Below are positions 1 to 5,712 of a DNA stretch of 19,034 nucleotides, one piece after another (the stretch's first letter is position 1; every line of letters begins with the position of its first letter). A program made the position numbers and the translations under genes. A model generated the notes under the pieces. The model had not been told where the DNA came from, searched no databases, and saw only the letters and a program-made list of their open reading frames with translations. Source of the stretch: an uncultured Chloroflexota bacterium (lineage in GTDB: Bacteria; Chloroflexota; Anaerolineae; Aggregatilineales; Phototrophicaceae); contig CALMZT010000665.1 of NCBI GenBank assembly GCA_937870805.1, forward strand, positions 1 to 19,034. The letters run 5' to 3'.

Positions 1-179
1 GATTTACGCGCGCTGGCCTCTACGATCTTCGCCTGCGCAATTGCAGACAGCAGCGGCTCTCCGGGGTACGTCTCTGAGTATTTCTCCAACGTCCAGTCCT
101 TGTGATCGTTTCGAATGTGGATTTGAATCGAGTGAACCTTAGCTCCACAAATTTTGCAGGTAACGCGACTTTCTGACAT
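1..179 (-). CDS. cobS: CobS-like AAA+ ATPase, N-terminal fragment (cut by window edge)
   Basis: Only the first 59 codons are in the window; the gene continues past the left edge. The visible part starts MSESRVTCKICGAKV and holds a C2H2 zinc finger (Cys8, Cys11, His21, His26) followed by WTLEKYSETYPGEPLL. In phage genomes this zinc-finger start followed by a 'DW..E.Y...YP..PLLS' stretch typically begins CobS/MoxR-like AAA+ ATPases, and the next gene upstream encodes the usual VWA partner (CobT-like). The start is ATG at 179 with an AGGGGA Shine-Dalgarno 7-8 bases upstream. The gene has its own promoter, with an operator-like palindrome on each side. The ATPase domain itself is not visible, so the assignment rests on the N-terminus and the neighbour. 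In cobalamin synthesis CobS and CobT insert cobalt together with CobN. A phage pair is more likely a general AAA+/VWA remodelling machine (inference). Confidence 0.68.
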   Translation of the reverse strand, partial: MSESRVTCKICGAKVHSIQIHIRNDHKDWTLEKYSETYPGEPLLSAIAQAKIVEASARK

Positions 180-200
180 AGCTTCCCCTAGATAAAAAAT

Positions 201-216
201 TAGTCATCACTGACGA
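201..216. promoter_or_regulatory. Operator-like palindrome (weak copy), downstream of cobS -10
   Basis: TAGTCATCACTGACGA has 10 of 16 matches to the window consensus, but both GTCA and TGAC arms are intact and correctly spaced. It lies just downstream of the TATAAT at 225-230 on the minus strand, over the expected transcription start and early leader of the CobS-like gene. Confidence 0.5.
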
Positions 217-224
217 CAATATGA

Positions 225-253
225 ATTATAAGAATCCTAGCTTGGATGCGCAA
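225..253 (-). promoter_or_regulatory. Promoter of the CobS-like gene
   Basis: On the minus strand a perfect TATAAT (225-230) lies 17 bases from a weak -35 (TTGCGC, 248-253). The predicted start is near 218, giving a leader of about 40 bases. The -35 touches the strong palindrome at 252-267, and the weak palindrome at 201-216 covers the start region, so both ends of the promoter could be repressor-bound. Confidence 0.5.
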
Positions 254-267
254 GTCACTAGTGAATT
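252..267. promoter_or_regulatory. Operator-like palindrome between cobT and cobS
   Basis: AAGTCACTAGTGAATT matches 15 of 16 positions of the dispersed palindrome. It sits directly after the stop codon of the CobT-like gene (269-271) and overlaps the -35 region of the CobS-like promoter. Confidence 0.75.
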
Positions 268-268
268 A

Positions 269-2236
269 TTATTTCATTAGCAACCGCTTGACTTCGCCAA
301 TGACCGCCTTGGGCAGGTCTTCAATAGACCGAAGAACTACGGACTTCGTATAGAATTTTGCCGGCGCGTCAGAGTCAATGCCAATCCCGATTACATCGAT
401 TCCTGACTTTTCTATATCTTCAACGACCTTCTTCAAATGGTATCTCTGAGCCGTTCGATTGCCCGGACATAGCGGCTGACCGTCGCTTAAAACCATTAGA
501 ATTTTTCGCTTTTCTCGACGTTGCGCAAGGCGCTGCGCAGCAATCTGCACTGACTCTCCGTCAACGTTTTCTCTCAACCAGCTCGCACTCGATAGTGCCG
601 CAAGCCGCTTACGTGTCTCTGTCGTCATGCGCTCCCCGAAACCCTTCAATACAGGAATGAAAAGATTGAAATCTCGCGCATAGTCAATATCTGCCCCTTT
701 ATCCGTCTTTGCAGAGGGTCCAATTCGCTTCATGCCAGTAGTGAATCCGAGAATTTCATTTGTCATATTCATACGGTCAAGTACCATTGACAGGCCATAC
801 GCGGCGTAAGCCGCAGTTCTAATCTTGTCGTGGCGCGACATTGAGCCCGAACAGTCTACTAACAAGCTGACCGCGACATCTTTACTAGTGGCTATATGCT
901 TACGACGAAAAATACGATCATCACCAAAGGTGGTCAGGCGTGCCAATGCAGAGGTATGCAGCCGCCCAGACCGGTGCCCCGATGACCAGGAAGCCGCCGA
1001 CTTGGCCGCGACCGCCCGCTCCAGGTCTTTCTGAAGCGGGCCGACCATATGCTCTACTTTGTTCTGCATATCACTCACCGCATAGTCAGGCACACTGTAA
1101 TCGCACAAGGGCTCAACGATGTCGTACTCCGTTGTATAGACCACGTAGGGCGAAGCTTCCGCGCTCTTCAGCGAAGACTCACTTAGCGCATCAGACACTG
1201 CCTCGCTGAAGTCTTTAAATGCGTCAGCTGACGCCAACTCATCGAATATCGATGACCCGGACGACGGCAGTCCTTCATCCATTTTCTCAGAATCGCCCCC
1301 GTCGTCTTTAGCTGAGTCGCTGCCCCCTTCTAACGCTAACTCCAGCCCCTTACCCTTTTCTGCTTCTGACCTGGGCTCTGACCCCGCCCCACCTGCTTCT
1401 GGTTTGGGTTCTGGTTCTGCTTTGGGCTCTGCTTCTGCTTTGGGTTCTGGTTCTGCTTTGGGCTCTGCTTCTGCTTTGGGTTCTGGTTCTGCTTCTGCTT
1501 TGGGTTCTGGTTTGGGTTCTGCTTCTGCTTTGGGTTCTGGTTTGGGTTCTGGTTCTGCTTTGGGCTCTGCTTCTGCTTTGGGTTCTGGTTCTGCTTCTGC
1601 TTTGGGTTCTGGTTTGGGTTTTTTTAGCGCATCAGTAAATCTAATCGCTAAATCAAGGCAATCTTTCGAGCTCATACACTTAATTACATCATCCGTCAGC
1701 GATCCAAGCGCTTCAGTGACCGGCTGCATGATTTCCCACTTATCAACCATGTAATCGCGAAAAGCAGTTTGACCCGCCCATGCTCGAACGGCACAAACAA
1801 ACAAGATCCCGACAGCGGCATCTGGTTCTCGGTCAAGCTTAGGCTGTATATACTTTTCGATAAAAAATGACCCAGTATTCGCTAGGTTCGAACCAGACCC
1901 GGCGAACTTTCTTGTCATCATCTTTTCAATAAAGCAATCCTCGATGACATTCCATGTGCTGTGAACATTCAGCTTAGTGGCTTGCTTAAGTACGTCGTAA
2001 TCGGTAAAAAAGATATGTGCCACTTCATGGTCAAGAAAGCCGTGCGTTGCATTCAACAGCGCATCGGACGCGTCATCCGGCATATAGGGCAGGTTCACCA
2101 GCGTCGGACGCCCTGTTTTTTTGTCGTATTCGCAGTAGGCAGATACCCCCCGCATTGTGACCTTAATGTCTTGCTCCGACAGCATTTTTGCAATTCTACT
2201 AATTGCTTCGCGCATCGCGGCGATACGGTTATACAT
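269..2236 (-). CDS. cobT: CobT-like VWA-domain protein with HExxH motif and Pro/Glu/Lys/Ala repeat linker
   Basis: 655 aa, ATG at 2236 with a G-rich Shine-Dalgarno (about nine G). The C-terminal von Willebrand A domain (about residues 450-650) has MIDAS residues D461-C-S463-G-S465 and a later D585 in LSDGQP. The N-terminal part (1-200) carries HEVAH at 70-74 followed by NVIEDCFIE (about 96-104), the HExxH...E layout of zinc metallopeptidases. Residues 206-280 are a highly repetitive P/E/K/A linker, followed by an acidic stretch to about 330. The pairing with a CobS-like ATPase supports the CobT-like call. The phage window shows no CobN or cobalamin pathway, so cobalt chelation is doubtful. 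A protein-remodelling or processing role with the AAA+ partner is more plausible (inference). An operator-like palindrome lies just upstream of its ribosome-binding site. Confidence 0.82.
   Translation of the reverse strand: MYNRIAAMREAISRIAKMLSEQDIKVTMRGVSAYCEYDKKTGRPTLVNLPYMPDDASDALLNATHGFLDHEVAHIFFTDYDVLKQATKLNVHSTWNVIEDCFIEKMMTRKFAGSGSNLANTGSFFIEKYIQPKLDREPDAAVGILFVCAVRAWAGQTAFRDYMVDKWEIMQPVTEALGSLTDDVIKCMSSKDCLDLAIRFTDALKKPKPEPKAEAEPEPKAEAEPKAEPEPKPEPKAEAEPKPEPKAEAEPEPKAEAEPKAEPEPKAEAEPKAEPEPKPEAGGAGSEPRSEAEKGKGLELALEGGSDSAKDDGGDSEKMDEGLPSSGSSIFDELASADAFKDFSEAVSDALSESSLKSAEASPYVVYTTEYDIVEPLCDYSVPDYAVSDMQNKVEHMVGPLQKDLERAVAAKSAASWSSGHRSGRLHTSALARLTTFGDDRIFRRKHIATSKDVAVSLLVDCSGSMSRHDKIRTAAYAAYGLSMVLDRMNMTNEILGFTTGMKRIGPSAKTDKGADIDYARDFNLFIPVLKGFGERMTTETRKRLAALSSASWLRENVDGESVQIAAQRLAQRREKRKILMVLSDGQPLCPGNRTAQRYHLKKVVEDIEKSGIDVIGIGIDSDAPAKFYTKSVVLRSIEDLPKAVIGEVKRLLMK
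1397..1621 (-). repeat. Tandem repeat encoding the PEPKAEAE-type linker in the CobT-like gene
   Basis: About 225 bases built from near-identical short units (plus-strand reading GGTTCTGCTTTGGGCTCTGC and variants) encode residues 206-280, a mix of PEPK, AEAEPK and AEPEPKP blocks. The DNA copies are nearly identical, which suggests recent slippage or recombination expansion. It is protein-coding and in frame, not a CRISPR array. Confidence 0.9.
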
Positions 2237-2254
2237 AAGTCCCCCCCCTAAAAT

Positions 2255-2270
2255 AAGTCATAAGTGACTA
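2255..2270. promoter_or_regulatory. Operator-like palindrome upstream of the CobT-like gene
   Basis: AAGTCATAAGTGACTA matches 13 of 16 positions. It lies 18 bases upstream of the CobT-like start codon, and on the minus strand it overlaps a possible -10 TATAGT (2267-2272). No convincing -35 is visible. Confidence 0.68.
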
Positions 2271-2286
2271 TAGAGCTTCACATAAT

Positions 2287-2312
2287 AAAGCCCCATCTTT
2301 GGATGGGGCTTT
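2287..2312 (-). terminator. Intrinsic terminator after the 61-aa gene
   Basis: The perfect 11-bp stem AAAGCCCCATC / GATGGGGCTTT with a TTTG loop is followed on the minus strand by an AT-rich TTTATTATG tract. It lies between the 61-aa gene and the CobT-like promoter and would separate the two units. It may work in both directions. Confidence 0.75.
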
Positions 2313-2363
2313 AAAAATGCGATATCTAAGCTACCTTTATAGATATCGCTACATGCTTACTGC

Positions 2364-2549
2364 TTAGACGGCATACACCAACGCAGATAACTCCTCGCAG
2401 CCTGAGACTCCTATAAATTGACCATATGCGGGATGATTACAGACACTAACAAGCGCTACACCGATATCGACGGTACTAATAACCTCGGCATCGGCCATCA
2501 CGTCCGCAAACTCTTCAGTTGTAACTTTATTTATTTTATAGCCGCTCAT
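2364..2549 (-). CDS. Small protein of unknown function in the cro position
   Basis: 61 aa, starting MSGYKINKVTTEEFADVM, with ATG at 2549 and a good AGGAG Shine-Dalgarno about 11 bases upstream. It is divergent from the repressor, which is where lambdoid phages place cro, but I see no helix-turn-helix. It is a single-gene unit with its own TATAAT promoter region and terminator. It has two cysteines and a moderately hydrophobic centre. Coding potential is supported by the ribosome-binding site, the terminator and the tight placement. The function is unknown; an antirepressor or other lysis-lysogeny modulator is only a guess from position. Confidence 0.6.
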   Translation of the reverse strand: MSGYKINKVTTEEFADVMADAEVISTVDIGVALVSVCNHPAYGQFIGVSGCEELSALVYAV

Positions 2550-2590
2550 ACTAATGCATTCTCCTGTAGTGGGTTAACTTATGCCAATGT

Positions 2591-2606
2591 AAGTTATTGG
2601 TGAACT
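2591..2606. promoter_or_regulatory. Degenerate operator-like site near the 61-aa gene promoter
   Basis: AAGTTATTGGTGAACT matches 11 of 16 positions. It lies immediately downstream of the minus-strand TATAAT at 2608-2613, over the expected transcription start of the 61-aa gene. The match is weak; position is the main support. Confidence 0.4.
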
Positions 2607-2607
2607 A

Positions 2608-2613
2608 ATTATA
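2608..2613 (-). promoter_or_regulatory. -10 element of the leftward immunity promoter
   Basis: A minus-strand TATAAT sits in the context TGACTATAATTAG, the same 13 bases found at the promoter of the hfq-like gene (around 12092-12111). No good -35 is present at 16-18 bases. It would drive the 61-aa gene with a leader of about 50 bases. Confidence 0.45.
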
Positions 2614-2659
2614 GTCAGCGGTTGCTTACAAAATAATAATCTTTCGCAACTTATTTATC

Positions 2660-2686
2660 TTGACATTTGTAAAATAATTATATAAG
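2660..2686 (+). promoter_or_regulatory. Repressor promoter
   Basis: The consensus -35 TTGACA (2660-2665) is followed after 15 bases by TATAAG (2681-2686). A second, perfect TATAAT lies at 2713-2718 but lacks a -35. Operator-like sites cover 2684-2712, between and over these -10 elements, as expected for autoregulation. Which -10 is used cannot be decided from sequence. Confidence 0.5.
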
Positions 2687-2712
2687 TCACTAAAAACTTA
2701 GTCACCGTGAAC
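2684..2712. promoter_or_regulatory. Tandem operator-like sites at the repressor promoter
   Basis: AAGTCACTAAAAACTT (2684-2699) matches 13 of 16 positions. Abutting it, TAGTCACCGTGAAC (2699-2712) is a second copy with one base deleted at the centre. The two would place two repressor dimers side by side on the repressor's own promoter. Confidence 0.6.
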
Positions 2713-2734
2713 TATAATCTACCCGAGTACAGAA

Positions 2735-2748
2735 CCACATAAATGTGG
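2735..2748. promoter_or_regulatory. Second palindrome in the repressor leader
   Basis: CCACATAAATGTGG is a perfect 6+6 inverted repeat with an AA centre, between the promoter elements and the Shine-Dalgarno of the repressor. It is unrelated to the AAGTCAC palindrome. The 2-base loop is too tight for a stable RNA hairpin, so a binding site for another regulator is more likely if it is functional. Confidence 0.35.
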
Positions 2749-2783
2749 AACTGCATTTAATCAACAAACCAATAGGAGGATAA

Positions 2784-3245
2784 ATGAACGCAAAGCAACG
2801 AAAGACGGATACGCGAATATCCGTAGCAGACTATGTAACGCACCAGATAGTTTTGTCTGGGAAATCTCAGAAGGACATAGCTGAAGAACTGGGGTACGAA
2901 AAGCCGAACATTATCACCATGTTCAAACAAGGAAAGACGAAGGTTCCGATTAATAAGGTTCCGGAATTTGCCAAAGCGCTTGGGGTCGATCCTATACACT
3001 TTTTGCGAATCACTCTGCTTGAATACGCGCCCTCTATCTGGGAAGTGGTGGAAAAGCTTTTAGGCAAAACAATGGTTTCCGAAAATGAACTCGAAATTAT
3101 TCAGATCATTCGGGAATCGGCTGATGGCGCCGACATCGCGCCGCGAAATAAGTCGGAAGCCGATGATCTAAGACAAGTTATAAAAAAATGGAAAAAAGAT
3201 GCAGACGACAAAGAAAGCAAAACCCGCAGAGTCAATATCAATTGA
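2784..3245 (+). CDS. XRE-type helix-turn-helix protein, probable phage repressor
   Basis: 153 aa, ATG at 2784 behind a near-perfect AGGAGG. Residues 14-75 form a lambda-repressor-like domain. The helix-turn-helix is about 28-50 (KSQKDIAEELGYEKPNIITM), and the C-terminal tail from about 115 is charged and lysine-rich. There is no S24/LexA-type peptidase domain, so RecA-driven self-cleavage is not expected; induction must work another way. It is transcribed alone on the plus strand with its own terminator, next to the integrase. Its promoter holds tandem copies of the palindrome found throughout the window. I infer that it is the master repressor binding those sites. It could also be a Cro-like or accessory regulator, but it is the only XRE protein in the window. 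Confidence 0.78.
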   Translation: MNAKQRKTDTRISVADYVTHQIVLSGKSQKDIAEELGYEKPNIITMFKQGKTKVPINKVPEFAKALGVDPIHFLRITLLEYAPSIWEVVEKLLGKTMVSENELEIIQIIRESADGADIAPRNKSEADDLRQVIKKWKKDADDKESKTRRVNIN

Positions 3246-3264
3246 TTCACCTACAACTGTCAGA

Positions 3265-3289
3265 AAAAGGCCCCAGTAAGGGGCCTTTT
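3265..3289 (+). terminator. Intrinsic terminator of the repressor gene
   Basis: Stem AAAAGGCCCC / GGGGCCTTTT with an AGTAA loop and a T-rich 3' side, starting about 20 bases after the repressor stop codon. Confidence 0.85.
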
Positions 3290-3306
3290 GTTTGGCGAGA
3301 ATAATT

Positions 3307-3336
3307 AAGTCATCAGTGACTTTTAAAGGCTATAAT
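3307..3336 (+). promoter_or_regulatory. Operator-like palindrome and promoter of the PrtN/AlpA-like gene
   Basis: The palindrome AAGTCATCAGTGACTT (3307-3322, 14 of 16 matches) lies 8 bases upstream of a perfect TATAAT (3331-3336) on the plus strand, so it occupies the -35 position. There is no separate good -35 hexamer. The 98-aa gene starts 30 bases after the -10, so the promoter would be silent when the repressor is bound. Confidence 0.62.
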
Positions 3337-3366
3337 TAAGGAACTCAAAGTAATAGGCACTCACTG

Positions 3367-3663
3367 ATGACCAACATTGAAATCTTAATAAAGCAGTTTC
3401 CCGGAGCGATTCAGATACCCGCAACCGTTGCCGGCGCTGCCATTGGGTATGCGGAGCAGACCTGCTATAACCTAATATCAAAAAAGCAATTCCCATTGCC
3501 TATTCGCAAAGTACGCCGTAAAAATATGGTCGCCCTACATGACCTAGCGCAATATATGGACGGAATGAGTATGACGCCAGTATCCGAACGTCCGCCAGAA
3601 AAACGCAAGGTCGGACGCCCGACAAAGGCGGAAACAGTCGCAAGAATGCGTCAGACGAACTAA
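3367..3663 (+). CDS. PrtN/AlpA-like DNA-binding protein with C-terminal AT-hook; candidate excisionase or activator
   Basis: 98 aa, ATG at 3367; no strong Shine-Dalgarno is apparent. Residues 16-66 (IPATVAGAAIGYAEQTCYNL through the FPLPIRK and VALHDLAQYMD segments) resemble the winged or MerR-like DNA-binding fold of pyocin activator PrtN and AlpA/excisionase proteins. The C-terminus contains KVGRPTKAE, an AT-hook-like GRP core. The gene converges on the integrase with a 4-base overlap of the two ends and is the only other plus-strand gene. An operator sits in its promoter, so it should be made only when repression is lifted. That fits either a recombination directionality factor or a late/early gene activator. 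I cannot choose between them from sequence. Confidence 0.6.
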   Translation: MTNIEILIKQFPGAIQIPATVAGAAIGYAEQTCYNLISKKQFPLPIRKVRRKNMVALHDLAQYMDGMSMTPVSERPPEKRKVGRPTKAETVARMRQTN

Positions 3664-4700
3664 GACAGCCTTTTAGCCAGCTCCCTAGCCCTCAACTGCT
3701 TATACACATCTAACATTCGGTCACTCTTGTGCCCGGTGATGGACTTCACTTCATCGCGCTCAAATTCGCCAGACTCAATTAACCGCGATGTCGCTTCGCG
3801 GCGAAGATCATGCAGCCGCAAACCCGTCAGATACTTCGGGTCTGGGGCCATTCCCGCATCCTCGCACTCTCGCTCATATGTCGCGCGAGCACGCCGAAGC
3901 GCCCGTCTAAACGCGGTGGTCATACTGTGGGGCTTAACTCCAAAGAGCTCTCCGTTCTCAGAACCAGTCAACGGAAGCGTGCGTATCAATGCCATTGCCA
4001 CACTAGATAATGGCACGACGCGGTCTTCGCCATTCTTTGTGTCAAATAACTCCAGAGTCCGGTTTTCCAGATCAAGATGCTTTCGCAGAATGCTAATCAT
4101 CTCCCCCCGACGCATAGCGGTTTCAATTGCCAAGGGAATTAATACCTTTAGTGTTTTCGAGCACGTTGCCGCGATTATTCTATCCGCTTCGTCTTGCGAA
4201 TGAAGCCGTCTTTTTCTGGGGGTAGGGCTTTTAGGACGACGAACGCCCTTCGCATGGTTCTCAAGGCCGCGCATTTTCCATTCCGTCCTTGCGACATTGA
4301 GCACATTGGATAGCAAGCCCATCTCTTTAATCACTGTAGCAGCCGATACTTCTTTAGTTCTAGCATTTCGAAAATCAACAAAATCCCCAGGCTCAATGTT
4401 CGCCAATACCAGCTGAGCAATAGGCTGCTTCTTCAAAACTTCTATCTTATTTAACTCCGTATCTTTGCTCTTTTTTGTCGGCGTGATTTCTTCTGCGTAA
4501 CGTACCAAAAGGTCACTAAGCTTGGTTTTTTCCAGCATCTTTTTGTCAACAAAAATGCCACGGTCCATTTTAGATTCAACGTCGCGCGCCCACGCCTCGG
4601 CCTCTTCTTTTGTATTAAAGGTTTTGGATTGTTCCGGGTGCCCAGTTCGTCTGATTTTTGCGCGCCATTGATACTCGCCGCGCTTAGCAATATTCGCCAT
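3660..4700 (-). CDS. int: Tyrosine-family site-specific integrase
   Basis: 346 aa, ATG at 4700, the usual length for a phage integrase. The N-terminal arm-binding domain (about 1-55) is followed by a SAM-like core-binding domain (about 60-150) and the catalytic domain (about 165-346). Catalytic residues are visible: Arg197 in TAMRRGE, Lys222, His297-x-x-Arg300 in HDLRRE, His324 in TGHKS and the nucleophile Tyr333 in LDVYKQL. It integrates and, with a directionality factor, excises the phage at a tRNA gene. Its start lies about 20 bases from one pair of arm-type repeats and 120 bases from the tRNA-derived core, the common arrangement. The Shine-Dalgarno is poor. A degenerate operator half-site lies upstream. 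The 3' end overlaps the converging PrtN/AlpA-like gene. Confidence 0.96.
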   Translation of the reverse strand: MANIAKRGEYQWRAKIRRTGHPEQSKTFNTKEEAEAWARDVESKMDRGIFVDKKMLEKTKLSDLLVRYAEEITPTKKSKDTELNKIEVLKKQPIAQLVLANIEPGDFVDFRNARTKEVSAATVIKEMGLLSNVLNVARTEWKMRGLENHAKGVRRPKSPTPRKRRLHSQDEADRIIAATCSKTLKVLIPLAIETAMRRGEMISILRKHLDLENRTLELFDTKNGEDRVVPLSSVAMALIRTLPLTGSENGELFGVKPHSMTTAFRRALRRARATYERECEDAGMAPDPKYLTGLRLHDLRREATSRLIESGEFERDEVKSITGHKSDRMLDVYKQLRARELAKRLS

Positions 4701-4721
4701 TTCTAATTACTTTATGTGAAG

Positions 4722-4739
4722 TGGCCCAAAATTGGCCCA
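4722..4739. repeat. attP arm-type repeat pair, integrase-proximal
   Basis: TGGCCCAAAATTGGCCCA contains two TGGCCCA units in direct orientation with an 11-base period, one helical turn. An exact copy lies at 4964-4981 on the other side of the tRNA-derived core. This is the expected form of arm-binding sites for the integrase N-terminal domain. Confidence 0.75.
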
Positions 4740-4754
4740 GAAACTAAAATAATT

Positions 4755-4770
4755 AAGCATTTAGTGACAA
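4755..4770. promoter_or_regulatory. Degenerate operator-like site upstream of int
   Basis: AAGCATTTAGTGACAA matches only 10 of 16 positions but keeps the intact right half TAGTGAC. On the minus strand it overlaps TTGTCA (4765-4770), a possible -35 for the integrase; no clear -10 follows. Weak evidence, kept because of its position. Confidence 0.3.
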
Positions 4771-4820
4771 TCCAAATGCGCTAATTTCGGGATAACTATT
4801 TGTATTAATTAACAAATAAC

Positions 4821-4867
4821 TGGTGGGCAGTACAAGGTTCGAACTTGTGACCCCCGCCGTGTGAAGG
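4821..4867 (-). other. attP: attP core: 3' part of tRNA-Val(CAC)
   Basis: The minus strand reads as a tRNA from the anticodon loop to the end: loop TTCACAC (anticodon CAC, Val), 3' side of the anticodon stem GGCGG, variable loop GGGTC, T-arm ACAAG-TTCGAAC-CTTGT, acceptor ACTGCCC and discriminator plus CCA. The 5' half is missing: the bases before the loop read ACACC where CCGCC would be needed, and there is no D-arm. It is therefore the identity segment that restores the host tRNA-Val(CAC) gene on integration, not a working tRNA. Flanking arm repeats and the adjacent integrase support attP. The exact crossover point cannot be set; the anticodon loop/stem end is usual. Confidence 0.85.
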
Positions 4868-4963
4868 TGTTATCCTTGTCTCATTCTAGGCATTTAGGCC
4901 AGTATATACAAGGGCTCGCGTTACCTGTCATTACTTCGATTTACCGTAAATTCCCAGTATCGC

Positions 4964-4981
4964 TGGCCCAAAATTGGCCCA
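4964..4981. repeat. attP arm-type repeat pair, distal
   Basis: TGGCCCAAAATTGGCCCA, identical to 4722-4739 and in the same orientation, about 100 bases beyond the tRNA-derived core. The rest of the gap between 4701 and 5021 shows only AT-rich sequence and no gene. Confidence 0.75.
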
Positions 4982-5021
4982 AAAAAATTTGTTACCTAAA
5001 ACTCCTTCATTCTACTTTTCT

Positions 5022-5681
5022 TTACTGGTTCATTCTTCTATCCAACTCAGCATTGAAGTTCGAAAGGAAGTGTTTTAGATCGGCGTCAGAATCGATCATC
5101 ACCATGTTTTTATAGCGCTCCAACATCTTCTCAAATCCCAATCCGTCAGCGCACTCCATCGCAGACTCTGTCAACCCAAATAACGGACCTACTGCGCCAT
5201 TTGGCAATATGTCCCAAAAGACATAGTCAAGTCTGATGTGTCTAGGCATAGACCGAACGACCTCAACTGCCAGGTTGCTCAGCGTTAACCTCGAAAGACC
5301 TTTCCAGGAAAGCTCCATAACAAACCTCGGGCTAAGCTCAGTTTCAAGGGCAAATAAGATTGCCTTGCAACGAATGAGCGACACCCGCGATAGCCACTCA
5401 ACGACATCGGATACCAACGTAACCGCCTTCGGCGCTCTAAAGTGAATGAATTCAGCAGAATTAATCGCGCCAGACATAAGCGCCTCGATGCCAGCGTCTA
5501 CTACAACATTTGCCTCGGCAATCGCATCGAAATACGCCGGTGTTCCACGATAGCGAGCTACAAATGACGACAAGTCGAGCGGCGTAAGCGTGGCGACCTC
5601 GCGTCGCCAAAGCGGGCTTCTGGATAACAAGGAATTAGAAAGAATAACGGGCAGTGAGCCCAAATCTTGTAGCCTAGTCAT
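5022..5681 (-). CDS. Protein of unknown function, last gene before attP
   Basis: 219 aa, ATG at 5681 preceded by a strong GGGGAGGGG Shine-Dalgarno. I recognise no domain. The sequence is rich in leucine and valine, with alternating hydrophobic stretches around residues 90-150 that could form helices; there is no signal peptide or clear transmembrane segment. It is the last gene of the leftward early block, 31 bases after its upstream neighbour and next to the attachment site. Genes in this place are often lysogenic-conversion or accessory cargo, but nothing in the sequence shows a function. The 14-base inverted repeat CCCGAAGTTTCGGG (5689-5702) lies just upstream of its ribosome-binding site. 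Confidence 0.65.
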   Translation of the reverse strand: MTRLQDLGSLPVILSNSLLSRSPLWRREVATLTPLDLSSFVARYRGTPAYFDAIAEANVVVDAGIEALMSGAINSAEFIHFRAPKAVTLVSDVVEWLSRVSLIRCKAILFALETELSPRFVMELSWKGLSRLTLSNLAVEVVRSMPRHIRLDYVFWDILPNGAVGPLFGLTESAMECADGLGFEKMLERYKNMVMIDSDADLKHFLSNFNAELDRRMNQ

Positions 5682-5712
5682 ACCCCTCCCCGAAGTTTCG
5701 GGAATGATATCA

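Noticed and set aside
1397..1621. Short tandem repeats that could suggest a CRISPR array
   Set aside because: There are no unique spacers, the units vary in length and the frame is continuous through the CobT-like protein.
1404..1754. Plus-strand frame encoding repeated GSGSALGSAS
   Set aside because: It is the shadow of the Pro/Glu/Lys/Ala repeat in the CobT-like gene on the other strand, with no ribosome-binding site.
3727..4203. 158-aa plus-strand frame opposite the integrase
   Set aside because: It lies antisense to the catalytic domain of a clear integrase and has no ribosome-binding site or recognisable domain.
4821..4867. A functional tRNA gene
   Set aside because: Only the anticodon loop to CCA end is present; the 5' acceptor strand, D-arm and matching anticodon stem are absent.
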